Shown piece after piece: positions 46,930 through 62,404 of a stretch of 64,000 bases of DNA; within the stretch, counting starts at the first letter, position 1, and every line of letters begins with the position of its first letter. The DNA comes from Plectrocnemia conspersa (Eukaryota > Arthropoda > Insecta > Trichoptera > Polycentropodidae), in the NCBI GenBank assembly GCA_009617715.1, contig VTFK01000186.1, positions 682,001 through 746,000 on the forward strand. The letters run 5' to 3'. The notes beneath the pieces are model-generated. The model searched no databases and was not told where the DNA came from. It worked only from the letters and a program-made list of their open reading frames with translations. The position numbers and the translations under genes are program-made.

Positions 46930-47880
46930 TTTGGAATCGTTTGCTACTTCAGAGATATTTATCATATATTCAATTATGAAAAGAACATTTTTATATTATT
47001 ATTTATTTATTATTATTATAAAATCAATTAACCTTTTTTACGCTACAGATCAATGTAAAAAAAAATTCGGCACACTACGTAATTTTAGCGCCCGCCCTCC
47101 AGAGGGCGACGGTACATCTAACAACTGATTGATTCATATTGAATACTCTCTTGCGATTAAGTTTATTTATTTAATCATACGAATGCGCTACACGTGTAAA
47201 TAATGATAAAAAATGATGATTCCTTGCGATCCGGGAGTTTTTTTAAGTTAGGTTTTATTTATTAAAATAAAAACCAATAAATTAAACTTAACTCTGATAT
47301 TTTAAAGTATTTACATGTTATCCAGAGATGGCTTTATATTTTCTACAAATATTTTTTAAACATGTCCCCTCTAAATCTCATAAAACGCTCATAAAATGGT
47401 TGACGTCAGTAGACGTTCATAGCACTGGTGGAATATTTTATTTTGACGTCAACTGACGTCCGTAGCATCGACAAGTTTTATAACTATTTATCTACATATT
47501 TAAGATGAATACTATTTTATAATATAAACTTTAACTTACAGTTTAGAACGTTGCGAATCAGCTTATTCTATATAGATCTATGGGGGCCAATTTACATTTT
47601 GATTTATTATGGCCAAAACTGGTCGGCACTTGAGTAGCACTGGCGTGACATTGATTCTCTACACTGGCAATCTTCCGGACGTTCGGACGTATCGTCTCGC
47701 GTCTGCCCTTTTGCAATGTAAACAGCTCATAGCATCAATAAAATACTACTGCAGCGGCCCAATCTGTGTCTAATTGCCACCCGTTACTATCACCGTCCAT
47801 AAAGATCCATTTTTCTACAATATATAACAAACCGAGAACTCTCATACGATTTGCTGAAAACATTCCAAACTCACAATAAC
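46930..47880. other. Intergenic stretch upstream of Bre1
   Basis: No gene is seen. Noted are a short GC hairpin CGCCCTC-CA-GAGGGCG (47092-47107) and a pair of CRE-like TGACGTC motifs at 47401-47458 in an inverted, duplicated context (TGACGTCAGTAGACGTTCAT and GACGTCAACTGACGTCCGTA). Confidence 0.45.
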
Positions 47881-47884
47881 TAGT

Positions 47885-48250
47885 AAACTTGGTATATTCC
47901 TAACATTTCTTTTTTTCACTAGTAAAGATATAACTTCACCAAAAAATATACATTCACTATAGTATTTATACATAGCACGTAAATAAGAAATACTAATTAT
48001 GTAAATGCATGTATGGAAAAGTTATAATCATATAATTTTATTAGCACATGACAGATATATTTAATTTTTCCTCGTAAAAATATACGTATATCTACTGATG
48101 AAAATATATTCCAAAACGATTTCATCGAAATGACATTTAACAATATTCAAGGAAGGGGACAAAAGTTGGCTAGTCAGTGGTCGATCTTTTTAATATATCG
48201 ATTTCATTAAAATTAATCATTTTTCATATCAAAGCAATAAAAAAAATGCA
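47885..48250 (-). repeat. Composite repeat family, copy 4 (reverse, partial)
   Basis: Family motifs in reverse: TTCACTAGTAAAGATATAAC (47917), TTAGCACATGACAGATATAT (48041) and TATCTACTGATGAAAATATA (48090). The opening module follows in reverse (GGGGACAAAAGTTGGCTAGTCAG at 48157, TTTCATTAAAATTAATC). The palindrome is missing. Confidence 0.7.
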
Positions 48251-48529
48251 TTATATTATTTCTATTTTATGCTAATTCAAGAAGGTGAAAGCCAGGAAGT
48301 CATGCTGTTGAAAGATTAAGACTAAAGAGAAGAGAACACCGACGGTGATTCTACATAAATGAAGTTCGCTATTAAACAAATAAACTTCATATATACCAGT
48401 CATTGATTGACTAGGTACACTGCTCCATATTTTTTTAGTTTATTTAAATCGAGCATCATCGACCGTTCGCTGGTTAGGTTAGGTTCATTATCTCATTTCA
48501 TATTAGCCGAACATTCACCGATTACAGTT

Positions 48530-48970
48530 GTATTTTTCTTCCAACTTCCTTCCTGGAGTCTTCCAACTCTGATAAAGGTGGAGACACTCTCTTCTTGGTA
48601 GAGGTTGTAGATCTGCCGATTGTTTCATATACGTGTACCTTGTTTTTGTTTCATTGATCTTCAACCCCATTTGAAGATTCAACCCACTGATGATTCAATG
48701 ACGTTAATGGCTTCTATTAGTTTCTGTTTTAATCTCGTCACTGTATTTATGTCATCAGCGCAGGCAAAGATTTGTACCGATTTATTATACACACTTTTTA
48801 GTTTTAATATTACCTTTTCTAGGGCAATGTTGAACAGATTGCACGCTAGAGCATTGCTCTGTCGTAGGCTGTTGAGTGTTCGCAAAAGTTTTAATAGATC
48901 ATGTTGTACTTTAACTTGGCATTCGACTTTCCTCATTCTAAGTTTCACCAAGAAGATTTTTTTGTACACC
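48530..48970 (-). mobile_element. RTE-like LINE reverse-transcriptase fragment
   Basis: The - strand frame 48969-48679 reads NSLRQSNALACNLFNIALEKVI, then YNKSVQIFACADDINTVTR and IEAINVIESS. This is the LRQGD.LSC.LFNIALE..V / KS.QI.AYADDID pattern of RTE-type reverse transcriptases. The GD after LRQ is replaced (SN) and the YADD is CADD, so it is a decayed copy. Downstream frames are broken and no 3' end was found. Confidence 0.85.
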
Positions 48971-48984
48971 CTACCGTGTACTCT

Positions 48985-50260
48985 TTAGATTATTTTACGC
49001 GTAAAAAATCGCGACGAAAAAACTACAAATTCTTAAATGCCCACAATCGCAAAAAAGTTTTTTGAGAAAAAATGTATTATTGTTACGTATGTGAATATAT
49101 AGAATTATTTAAGTATAAAAAGCATAATGTTTTTGCGATTAATATTACTGGGTAAAATGTTGATTTTAATGAATTATTTTATAATTTATATAATTGCGCA
49201 TTTGATAATTTATTTAATTGAAAATATCAAAAAACATACCTTTATTTTGATATTAGTTAAATTTATATTTTACGTAAGTACAATTTTCTGGAACTTATTT
49301 ATTTATTTATTTAATATTTTGCATTTATTATTTTTTAATTCAAGCACATAATTAAAATTGGCATGCTCGTTACTTTGAGTTTTGAACCGAAGTAACGAGA
49401 GCAGTAACCTTAATGTCTAGTTTACGTCCCTACTGCGCGGAACGGAGCAGCTATTGGGTTTTCGAAATCTTTATTTTCAGCTTGTCGAAGGTTTGTACTA
49501 TTGTTTTAAATTTTCGCTCGTTAACATAACAGTTATGTTTCATTAGAAGCCATAAAATGCATATAATAATCAACTTTTTGTGAATACATATAATCAATAG
49601 TTTCGAAAGAATATATTTTTCGTAAAAATCGATTGAGCCACGTTAAATCGTATAACAAACAATTCACCTTTCATTGAGTGAATTTTTTTGCCGTTGCGTT
49701 TTTACCGAAAATCCTCGATATATTAGGACTAAAAGCAGACCACGTGACCCGGCGTACGTGACATTTGTGTCTTCAAAAAATGACGTCGCGCATAGGTTAA
49801 GGTAAACTTGTTTTTGTTATTCGTTTTCACTTAATGGATTATTAGAAGCGTCATTTGCAGTTAAATTACGTACATTTGGAAATTTCGTCACTTGATTGAT
49901 TTTTAACAAGCTTTCAAAAGCGGTACTATGTAATTCTTATTGACATCTGATTTATTTTATAACATACCTAATAACATATAACGTGCTTATAAATAAGGTG
50001 ATTAGACTGAAAATATCTTATATAATATTATAAATAAATTTTTGTTTATGGAGTATGTACATTCAAAATAAAATTACAAGAACTAAAAAACATCAGGATT
50101 ATTTTTTTGTATTATAAATATCCGACATTGACAAGTTTACAACAATTAGCTATCATATGAAAATAATCAGTGTACTTACATTACAATCAAAATTTCCTGC
50201 TTTTTATCTCTTTGTCATTCATTTATCATTTATTTTTATTAATGTTTGTTTAAAATTATT
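48985..50260. other. Intergenic AT-rich stretch
   Basis: No gene is recognised. The frame at 49127-49351 is nearly all Ile/Leu/Phe/Asn from AT-rich sequence. A slightly GC-richer patch at 49360-49450 and 49680-49800 has no assigned content. Confidence 0.5.
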
Positions 50261-51905
50261 TTTTCTTTATCTAAAATCATGAATTATTACCCCATTAGAA
50301 AGTCGAATTAAAATCCCATCTGCACAGTATATTGAAAATAATTTCTCACAATCTATTTCTAAATGTTGTTCAAATGAAGTAAATAAACTCAATACAGTTA
50401 AAAAATAAAAGTATTTTATATTAGGTGTTGTTTTAAATTTTACCGACTCTGACTTCGATTTTATCCCTTTTAATAAGGTTATTTTTACCAACATAAAAAT
50501 AATGTCAACAATTTTCAAATTATCAAAAAAATTAATAGTTTTTAAAATATCATTAATTCACCATTTGTGACTTATTATAATGATAGACAGTTGAAATCCG
50601 AAACCGACGAAAACCAAGGTAATTATTTGTAGTATGTATTAACACTCGCAATCAATAAAAAAAAAACACCAACACTGGCAAGCTAACGCCGACGAAAACT
50701 GATATTTGTCTCGGAAAAAATCTACTAAAACCGAGGTACCACTGTATGTATATAAAAAATTGTAAATATTTTATTTTACATAATAAACATTAAGTAAAAT
50801 AAAATATTTAGAATATGTAGAAAGATAAATAATACGATACATTGAAATTGATAAAAATCACAAATTTAATAATTATACTCGCAAGGGAAAAATCTTGTTT
50901 CATTGGTTTTATGTTGCCAGGTTGACTAAATCTAATCTTAAATCTTATCCATCCGTGATTTAAACTAAATTAGATCTTAGAAAAACAATTATTTTTAATA
51001 ACTCAGCATTTATGGAAGTTGTTAACTCAGATTTAATTATTTTAACTGTAGAAAATAATCGCTTTTTAATGCACATGTTATAGAAAATTATAAAAAGAAG
51101 TCGGAGTCGGTTGATTTTCTATAAATCTGACTCCACCTAAAATACCATGACTCCATAACCCTGGTTTATATATTCAAATTAACGCAAAAGTTATTAATAA
51201 AATCATTAACGAGGCCCTGACCTTGACCACGAAAATTTTCGAGCTTTTATCCATCTTTGGTGATTTTTTTCTTGATTTCAGCTGCAATACTAACTTGTTT
51301 TTTTTTGTCGTATTTATTAATGTCTATGAAACATTCGCTTACTATTTATTTTGCATTAAAATGTTTCACATAATGTATAATTTCGGATAATTCATCTTTA
51401 TGTAAAATATCTGGAGTACTATCAATAATTATACTATAGTATTTCGCCAGTTGAATTTTTTTGATTATTTAATTGCGTACTTTTCTAGCTAATAAATTTA
51501 TAAATTAATTTTGAGGAGTTGTTATGGTGTTTAATATGTGAACCGAACATATTTTTAAGGTCATGTCAAACTCGCTCGTAAATTTTATAAGATTACAAAT
51601 ATTCCACAATTATCTATTTTATATCACAAGCCAAATATTTTTTGCACAAAATAAAATAATTTTTAAATTTCGCTTCATTATTTATAGCGTTTTGCATAAA
51701 CATCGTCATCTATTAAACTACCTTTTTTTCTTACATTTTCCACGATCTAATGAATTTTCATAAAGACTGACAATGTGATTTAATTTTTTCCAGGCTTTAT
51801 ATCATTTTAAACTACTAAATAATTGTTTGTGTAATGATGTAAATATAAGTTTTGTTCATCATTGGGTCATTTTCTCAGAAGTCATAAAATTAAACCATGT
51901 ATGAC
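50260..51905 (-). mobile_element. Decayed hAT-like (ZMYM1/DUF4371-type) transposase gene
   Basis: On the - strand, interrupted by stops, are LYENSLDRGKCKKK (51765; the HENS..H..C..-type end of a TTF zinc finger) and KIQLAKYYSIIIDSTPDILH (51447), then KDELSEIIHYVKHFNAK and ECFID (51340). The last two match the DUF4371 catalytic core with its Asp-Ser-Thr-Pro-Asp motif. A further frame at 50518-50267 (KFKTTPNIKYFYFLTVLSLF..FEQHLEIDCEKLFSIY) resembles a downstream part of the same proteins. Between 50520 and 51180 no coding homology is seen, so part is lost or replaced. Confidence 0.65.
50588..50746. mobile_element. Possible small Tc1/mariner-type MITE end
   Basis: The right boundary AAAACCGAGGTACCACTGTA (50727-50746) is the reverse of TACAGTGGTACCTCGGTTTT, a sequence of the form found at ends of Tc1/mariner elements. 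On the left, GACAGTTGAAATCCGAAACCG (50589) is only a weak partner. CCGACGAAAAC occurs twice inside in direct orientation. Confidence 0.4.
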
Positions 51906-51909
51906 ATTG

Positions 51910-52810
51910 CCTCAAACAATAGACGTAATTGAAACATATACCTATACATATTTTAATATTTCATCCTAAATTTGTGCATTCGTTTTATTAAAAAAAAAAT
52001 GTCCGGAAGATCTGTATAATATATATATTTTATTGCTTTTATGTATACCAATACAGATGTAATTCAGGAGTCAGATTTGCATGTGGAAATTCCAGGTTGA
52101 TAAGGCAGTCAAGTCCTAAAAGAGCTGATCTTTTTGCCTTTCGAAATGTACAATTCTCTCCCTCTGGTTAAGTGAGCTGGTGTCAACCCCTTTATATTTT
52201 CTCTCATAAAAACTTTGATGAGTGTGAAAAAAATCATATTTTGTCAAACTCAGTTTCTCTCTACTATATGCTCATTTAATGAAGCATAAGGATTTCTTCC
52301 GGGTGGCCCTCTATGAACAAAACTATTGTGGTTGCTTCCCAGTGGTCATAATAGATCAATTATTTAAAAAAAACAACTTGCTTCGATAGTAATGCAATAT
52401 TATGGTTAATATTGTTTTTAGTTTTTAGAAGTCTTATGTTGTGGTCATTGCTTATGTCTAATTCTTATATGTTCTTATTTAACGATATCTCTTGTGGGTT
52501 TGTATATAAAGCGCCTCTGTTTAAAAGATTTAAATGGAGAAATGTGTAGGATCTCATATTTATTTATTTGTTGTAAATATGCATCGGTTTAAAGTTTTTC
52601 ATAGAAAGTCATATACAATGCTATTGAATCTTCATTGACTTTATTTCATATTTATTATGAAGTAAATATTATCTTTTCATGGTGTCTTTCAATCTTTTTC
52701 GTCATAAAATTGTATATAATAAATATTTTTTAACTGAACTTTTATCATTGATTTTTTATAACATCTTTCATGCGTCAAATTTAAGAAACTAATTCTACTT
52801 AAATTTATTG
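51910..52810. other. Upstream flank of the LYR/MTRFR gene
   Basis: No coding signal. It must hold the promoter and a non-coding first exon, because the coding part begins six bases after a splice acceptor (TATTTTAG, 52811-52818). I cannot place either. Confidence 0.45.
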
Positions 52811-52823
52811 TATTTTAGTAATT

Positions 52824-53096
52824 ATGCCTTCGAGACGCGATATTCTTGGATTGTACAAACAATTATTGAGATACGGACAGCAGCTGCAAAACACGGACAA
52901 GACATACTTTCAGCAAAGGATCATCAAAGAATTTAAGACTAATAAGGAGCTATCGGAAGGCAAGGACATCAAATTCAGCTTTGAGGTAAATACTTTTATA
53001 TAAATGTAAACAATTTAATTTATATGACTATTTATTGAATTGATTTTTAATTTACAGAAAGGACAACAGCTGCTTAAAAGAGGATTAGTTTTATAA
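52824..53096 (+). CDS. LYR-motif microprotein, MIEF1-MP/AltMiD51-like, 66 aa
   Basis: Two exons, 52824-52985 and 53058-53096 (stop TAA), give 66 aa. Near the N-terminus LYKQLLRYGQQL contains the LYR-type signature (LYK here). TDKTYFQQRIIKEFKTNKEL and a C-terminal QLLKRGLVL follow. Length and order closely match the 70-aa vertebrate microprotein encoded in the MIEF1 5' leader (LYR, TDRDFY, REFRKNQ, EKGLVFL pattern). In vertebrates that protein sits with mitochondrial acyl carrier protein and MALSU1 on assembling mitoribosomal large subunits. A role in mitochondrial translation is inferred from the family. The start follows a splice acceptor by six bases, so the 5' UTR is spliced. The stop is three bases before the next ORF's ATG, in the same frame. 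Confidence 0.85.
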
Positions 53097-53099
53097 GCA

Positions 53100-54287
53100 A
53101 TGAACGTGATGCTGTTTCACCGTTTTATAATAAAATACTCCAATTCATTTTCACTTGTAAAAAGATACAAACATACCATTGACTATTCTTTATTGCCGAC
53201 TTTCAAAGAATGCGATTTGGAAGAGAAGTTCGTTAGGGGCAGTGGACCTGGAGGATCCGCAGTTAATAAAAATTCCAATTGCGTAGTACTTTCGCATAAA
53301 CCAACAGGTACATTCATATAAATTATAAATACATTAATGATCTTAGCGTAATATGCTGAAGTTTTCTCATTTTTGGGAGTAGAATTAGATTTATTGTATG
53401 ATAAGAATCGTTAAGTGTTTAAACAGGTGGAGATTTGGCAACACTAAACTTTTTGTTCCGCATTATCAATGCAAAGGCACTGAACGGCCGTTGATGTTCC
53501 ATTTGTGGATACTAATCTCTGAATCAAGTCCGCAAGTCGTACAGACTAGTAGCATTTTGGTTTATAACACTTTTATCGTGTATGCGCGATAAGTGTTTTC
53601 TACCTAGCGAAGTAGTTTTCACAGTAGTATTTCGCATTTTTTTTTAAATAATTTGCAAACCAACATTTTTTATTACCATAATTTATATCATGTCTGACAG
53701 TTATGCGAGTGAGGCATAACTAGGAAATAATGTATACTAAAAGATAAAGAATTCCTTAAAAATAAAAGTATGTAAAAAAACGTGATTTTAATTCGAATGA
53801 CGCATATGTGAGTCAATGGTTCTTAACGCTAATTTTTTTATAAAAGTTATTTAGATATTTTTAATCGTAATAACAAATGTGGTAAAAAATCATGACTAAT
53901 TATTTACCTACTCTCCGTTGTTTTTTCAATAGAAATGATACTTAATCCTTTCAGCAGTATCGCCGTACATGTACGATAGTCGATCTTTCAGTTTTTGGTG
54001 CCCCAGATAGTTATCTATTCTTCTCAAAATTACTATGTTTTAATTAATATTTTTTTTCTCTTTCAGGTATTGTCATCAAATGTCATTCAAGTCGCTCTCT
54101 CGACGATAATAGAAAAGAAGCCAGACAAATTCTGATATCGAAACTGGACGTCATTCAAAACGGCGAAAGAAGCATTAGCTCTCAAAGAAATCAGATATTA
54201 GAAATTAAAAGCAAAAAAACACACTGGAAGCAAAGGAAAAAGATATCAATCAAAAACGCATGGAAAGATAGGGAAGGTATTGATTGA
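53100..54287 (+). CDS. MTRFR: MTRFR/C12orf65-type mitochondrial ribosome-rescue factor with GGS instead of GGQ
   Basis: Exons 53100-53307 and 54067-54287 give 142 aa (human 166). The N-terminus ([22 protein letters not shown]) is basic, hydroxylated and free of acids, like a mitochondrial targeting peptide. The class-I release-factor domain follows: [57 protein letters not shown] Lys-rich C-terminal tail with W ([10 protein letters not shown]) also fits the family. The domain order matches MTRFR, which frees peptidyl-tRNA from stalled mitochondrial ribosomes. The catalytic GGQ reads GGS: codon TCC at 53253-53255 instead of CAA/CAG, a change of at least two bases. The start ATG lies in the exon that also ends the LYR ORF, so both are on one mRNA. 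A poly(A) signal AATAAA is at 54359-54364. Confidence 0.88.
53308..54066 (+). other. MTRFR intron
   Basis: GT..AG intron with donor CAG|GTACAT and acceptor TTTCTCTTTCAG. It is AT-rich without recognised content; the short frame at 53398-53592 has no domain. Confidence 0.8.
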
Positions 54288-54394
54288 ATTTTTCCAATTC
54301 CATAATTGTTTATTGATATTTTTTATACTTATTATATACTTTAGTTTTGAAATGAAATAATAAAAGATAAATAACAACTCTTCGTTTGTATAGT

Positions 54395-56986
54395 TAATAC
54401 TTTATTTGTACAATAAGTCCTCAAATTGGAACAATTAAAATGGTATTCTCACGATGGCTTTTGGATACGCGACGACGCGCCGCTCTACTTCGCTTTGATC
54501 GAAACAGTCTTGAAGAATTTGTCGCGAATAATTCGCATCTATCTAACAATTCAAAACGTATGTGTAAAATTTTCAAAAAAACGACGGCGCGAACTCAAAT
54601 TATCCAAATGCCATACGCGAGTCATAACAACAATGGCAACAATATACACTAAATAATATTTATTGACACCAAATCGCAACCAGGAGTGTCTGCGGTGAGA
54701 CACGAGCAATGGAATATAACAAGTAGAAGACGCGGCATTGTACGTACACGTTACATTATATAATACTAAAAAGTCCATTCAGGAAGATTAAAAAATAAAA
54801 TAATTATAAACTACTTTGCTATATGGATCGCCTCCGTTTATCTGCATCCTCGCTCTTCGAATTGCTGCTTTGTTTTAGATAGTCTTGTCATTAGAGACAC
54901 TCGAGTGTGAACGTAAGTTTAAAGATAATTCACAACCGTGTAGTCCTAAACATGAATTAATTTTTGTACTGTTTTCGGCGTCGGCTAAGAAGAAAATCAT
55001 TAGTCGCTATTTTTAAAAAGATTCTGTTTTTCTAGTCCTGAAATCAAAGAAAATCTAAGACAGCGAAATCGGTCGATTACTGTATCATAAAAATACAATC
55101 AGTCATTCGCTTTAAAATATAGTATTAAATTTCATTTCCATTTCGTAATAATAAATTCATCATATACTTTTGTAACAGTAAATTAAATAATAGACAAAAG
55201 ATCCTTCAACTAAATATTTCTTTGATTTTAGGACCAAATTATCTAAAAAAAAAAAATTCATAATAATACTTGTATCAGATGCTTTTCATTACATTTACGT
55301 AATATGTATTATGAATGGCTTAACATTTTTCATTTTTGTCCGCACGCGCTGAACAACAAGAAGTCAACTAAACATACATTTTTGTATAATTAACCTTCTT
55401 AGTCAACTTTAGATGTTCAACAATCACAGATAATTGTATAATAATGAAATAATTTGCATCACCTATGCCCCGATTGGCGACTGACGACATATGTACAACA
55501 TCGAGATGAGCAAATATTTTTTTTTTATATATATTTTAATATATTCAATACATTATTAAAAATGAGTGGCAATACTTGAAAACATTCAATATATATAATA
55601 CATATATAGTAATTTAAGTCAACGGTGCATAATGCAATTGAAAGATAGAATATACACATTGGCTTAAAATACGTTAAGTTTAATATATATGTATCTTGAT
55701 AAAGATATATTCAACACCTATTAATAAAAATAGAATATTAATTGATTACGTTGATATTACTTTTTTTTTCATTCTTACAAACATTGCTTAAGAATTTAGA
55801 ATAACAACGATGAATGTTTAAAAATACGATTATGTAATTTAAAAATACGCCGATGCTGCTGTTTTTTTGTTGTTTGTTGTAATATTAACACTATTGTACA
55901 TTATTCAATGGTTTTATATCTATTACATGAGAATAAAATATTTTATATTTAATACGACCACACCGAAAAAATCGTCGATAATGCTTTTCGTTTATATACT
56001 GTTCGAGTCCAACGATAGACTAAAAAATACATTATTTGTTATCAACAGTCAATTCAAGTGATTCTAACTCAATTTATGTCATTAAAACTAAAAAATGTCG
56101 ATTAATTGCATTATAGATTATTTGGAATGGATGTGTAAAAAAAAGCATATTTTTTATTTATTTATTTTTGCATATTAAAGAATTTTATTTTATAACTTTC
56201 AAAAGCATTTGTGACACGACAGATTCATATACACAATATTTATTACAATACAAAGTATTGAATTCATTGAAACATTACACAGATTTTTTATGTGAAACAA
56301 GTTTCAGAAACATTCATTCGTCAATATTACATTTTCTAATTTTAATGATACATAAATTTAATATTAAATTTGAACCACTTTCAATGATTGTGATAGTAGC
56401 ATTCATTGGAGCTATTGGCATGTTTTATTTACCTTAATTGTTTTAATTTTGCTCTCACCAGTCGAAATCAATATCACATCATAATCGAGTAATACTATAT
56501 TAAAATATATTTAAGAGATCGTTAGCGATATAATGACAGTGATGATAAATTCCCCACAGACAATTTATAGTCAGATTCAATGGTAAAGACTGCACTAAGT
56601 TTACATTTTTTGCGATATTATGTCAATTACTTCAAAATAATAAATATCATATAATGATCGACCGTCAAAAGGTTTGATCAGCCAGTTTCCTTGAATCTGA
56701 CTTTAGCTAAAGCTCAAATCATGTCGTCATAGCAAAATCATTCCCCATATACGTTCATAAAAATCGGAAGACTAATTAAAAAAAATTAAAAATAGGCGAC
56801 ATGATTAAGCTTTATTTGTTATTTTATAATTTTGTAAAAAATCATTTTGTAATTATTACTATTAATTTGTTGTGTCAATATCAAAGTAATATCAACTATT
56901 TATTTTTAAAAACGATCGATTAGAATCCACAATTTTAGATAGAAACGATTGACACTCGAACGGCAATGGATTGAAACGTTACGTGT
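54395..56986 (-). other. Interval between convergent MTRFR and ERK genes; possible ERK 3' UTR
   Basis: No gene is supported. TTTATT at 54401-54406 is an AATAAA on -, about 40 bases past the MTRFR poly(A) signal. A long ERK 3' UTR could therefore run almost to the MTRFR end, but nearer signals exist too. Two overlapping Arg/Asn-rich frames at 54426-54656 (+) and 54778-54551 (-) cover the same GC-richer patch and show no domain. Short AT-rich frames at 55867-56437 are not convincing. Confidence 0.4.
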
Positions 56987-61374
<4,388 letters not shown>

Positions 61375-61649
61375 CTGAAAATAAAATATATTATTAATAA
61401 TAGGAAAACATTTTTATAAATACACTTTTGCATTGTGATTTATTTTAGGTCAACATATCTAAGAGAAATGTAATAAAAACGTTTCACTCGACATTGAACT
61501 AATTCTTATGTAAAGACACCAAGTTTTATCTTAATTGTATATGAATAATTCTTGTTTGCATATATTTTGTTGAGATAGTGATTCACTGCACGTCGGCGAA
61601 TTTAGGAACGTCATTTGGACAGGTGGGAGCATTTGCCCTCCCCTTGAAT

Positions 61650-62400
61650 TTGTCAAGTTATTCAATGAAATACTATGAATTTGAATGAAATCGAAATATT
61701 AATGACGGGCTGACGATTACTGACAGGCCAACTTTTGATTAAACCAGAAATTATTTAGTTATCCTACAAAGAAATCTAAAAAAATAAGTCTCGAATCTAT
61801 CCCGAAAATATTTTTTTTAAATGTCATTTCAGTGAAATCATATCGGAATACAATTTTACCAGTAGATATATATTTTTACCAGTCAAAATATAAATTATCT
61901 GCCATGTGCTAGTAAAATTATATGATTTCAACTTTTCCATAAGAAGTAATAAATATAAATACATACTTATCATTATTTATTTACATGCGATGTACAAATG
62001 TTACAGTGAATGTGTATTTTTCCGTGAAGTTATATTTTCACTAGTGAAATCCAAATACAATACATTTTCACCAGTAAATATATATTTCTTATAGCAAAAA
62101 TGTAATATTACTGTGAAATTATATGGTGCTCTAAAATGTCAACGACTCTAATTGACAGTTGCGAAACGTCAATTTTCTGTTCAAACCCAATCCTAACCTA
62201 ATAAAGTTCTGAAACTAATAATGCTTTTAGAACTTTTATTAGAGCAAGTCCAAAATATTTTTTTCAACTTCTTAATATGAACGCTAGATAACCAAGCGTT
62301 TTTATCTTAATGAAATCCAAATATAAAAAAATCGATTACTGGCTGGCCAACTTTTGCTCTCTCCTGGAAAAATCTGAAATGACGTCTCTGGGCGAATCGT
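61650..62400 (+). repeat. Composite repeat family, copy 6, upstream of the first visible ERK exon
   Basis: The opening module TTCAATGAAATACTATGAAT..GAAATATTAATGACGGGCTG (61660-61715) leads into TCTCGAATCTATCCCGAAAA (61789) and AT-rich units (TTTTACCAGTAGATATATAT at 61854; CATGTGCTAGTAAAATTATA at 61904). CAAACCCAATCCTAACCTAA follows (62183), then a restart of the opening module (62290-62390). The palindrome is missing. Confidence 0.75.
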
Positions 62401-62404
62401 TATA

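Larger units (their letters stand above)
52819..54370 (+). other. Dicistronic transcription unit (LYR microprotein + MTRFR)
   Basis: One exon (53058-53307) contains the last 12 codons and stop of the LYR ORF, a three-base gap GCA, and the ATG of the MTRFR ORF. The intron before it is only 72 bp, leaving no room for a separate promoter, so a normal mature mRNA carries both ORFs. The ORFs are in the same frame, so stop readthrough would fuse them; otherwise termination-reinitiation or leaky scanning must supply the second protein. The two products belong to families that both bind mitochondrial large ribosomal subunits. Confidence 0.8.

Noticed and set aside
48470..48490. GGTTAGGTTAGGTT as an insect telomeric (TTAGG) tract
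   Set aside because: Only two units, and TAACCTAA-type words are common in the composite repeats here; no array.
49127..49351. 74-codon hydrophobic frame as a membrane protein
   Set aside because: Made of Ile/Leu/Phe/Asn/Tyr from AT-rich DNA; no start context or conservation signal that I can see.
54426..54778. Overlapping + and - frames (~70-76 aa) between MTRFR and ERK
   Set aside because: They are mutually antisense over one GC-richer patch, show no domain, and have no splice or poly(A) context supporting a gene.
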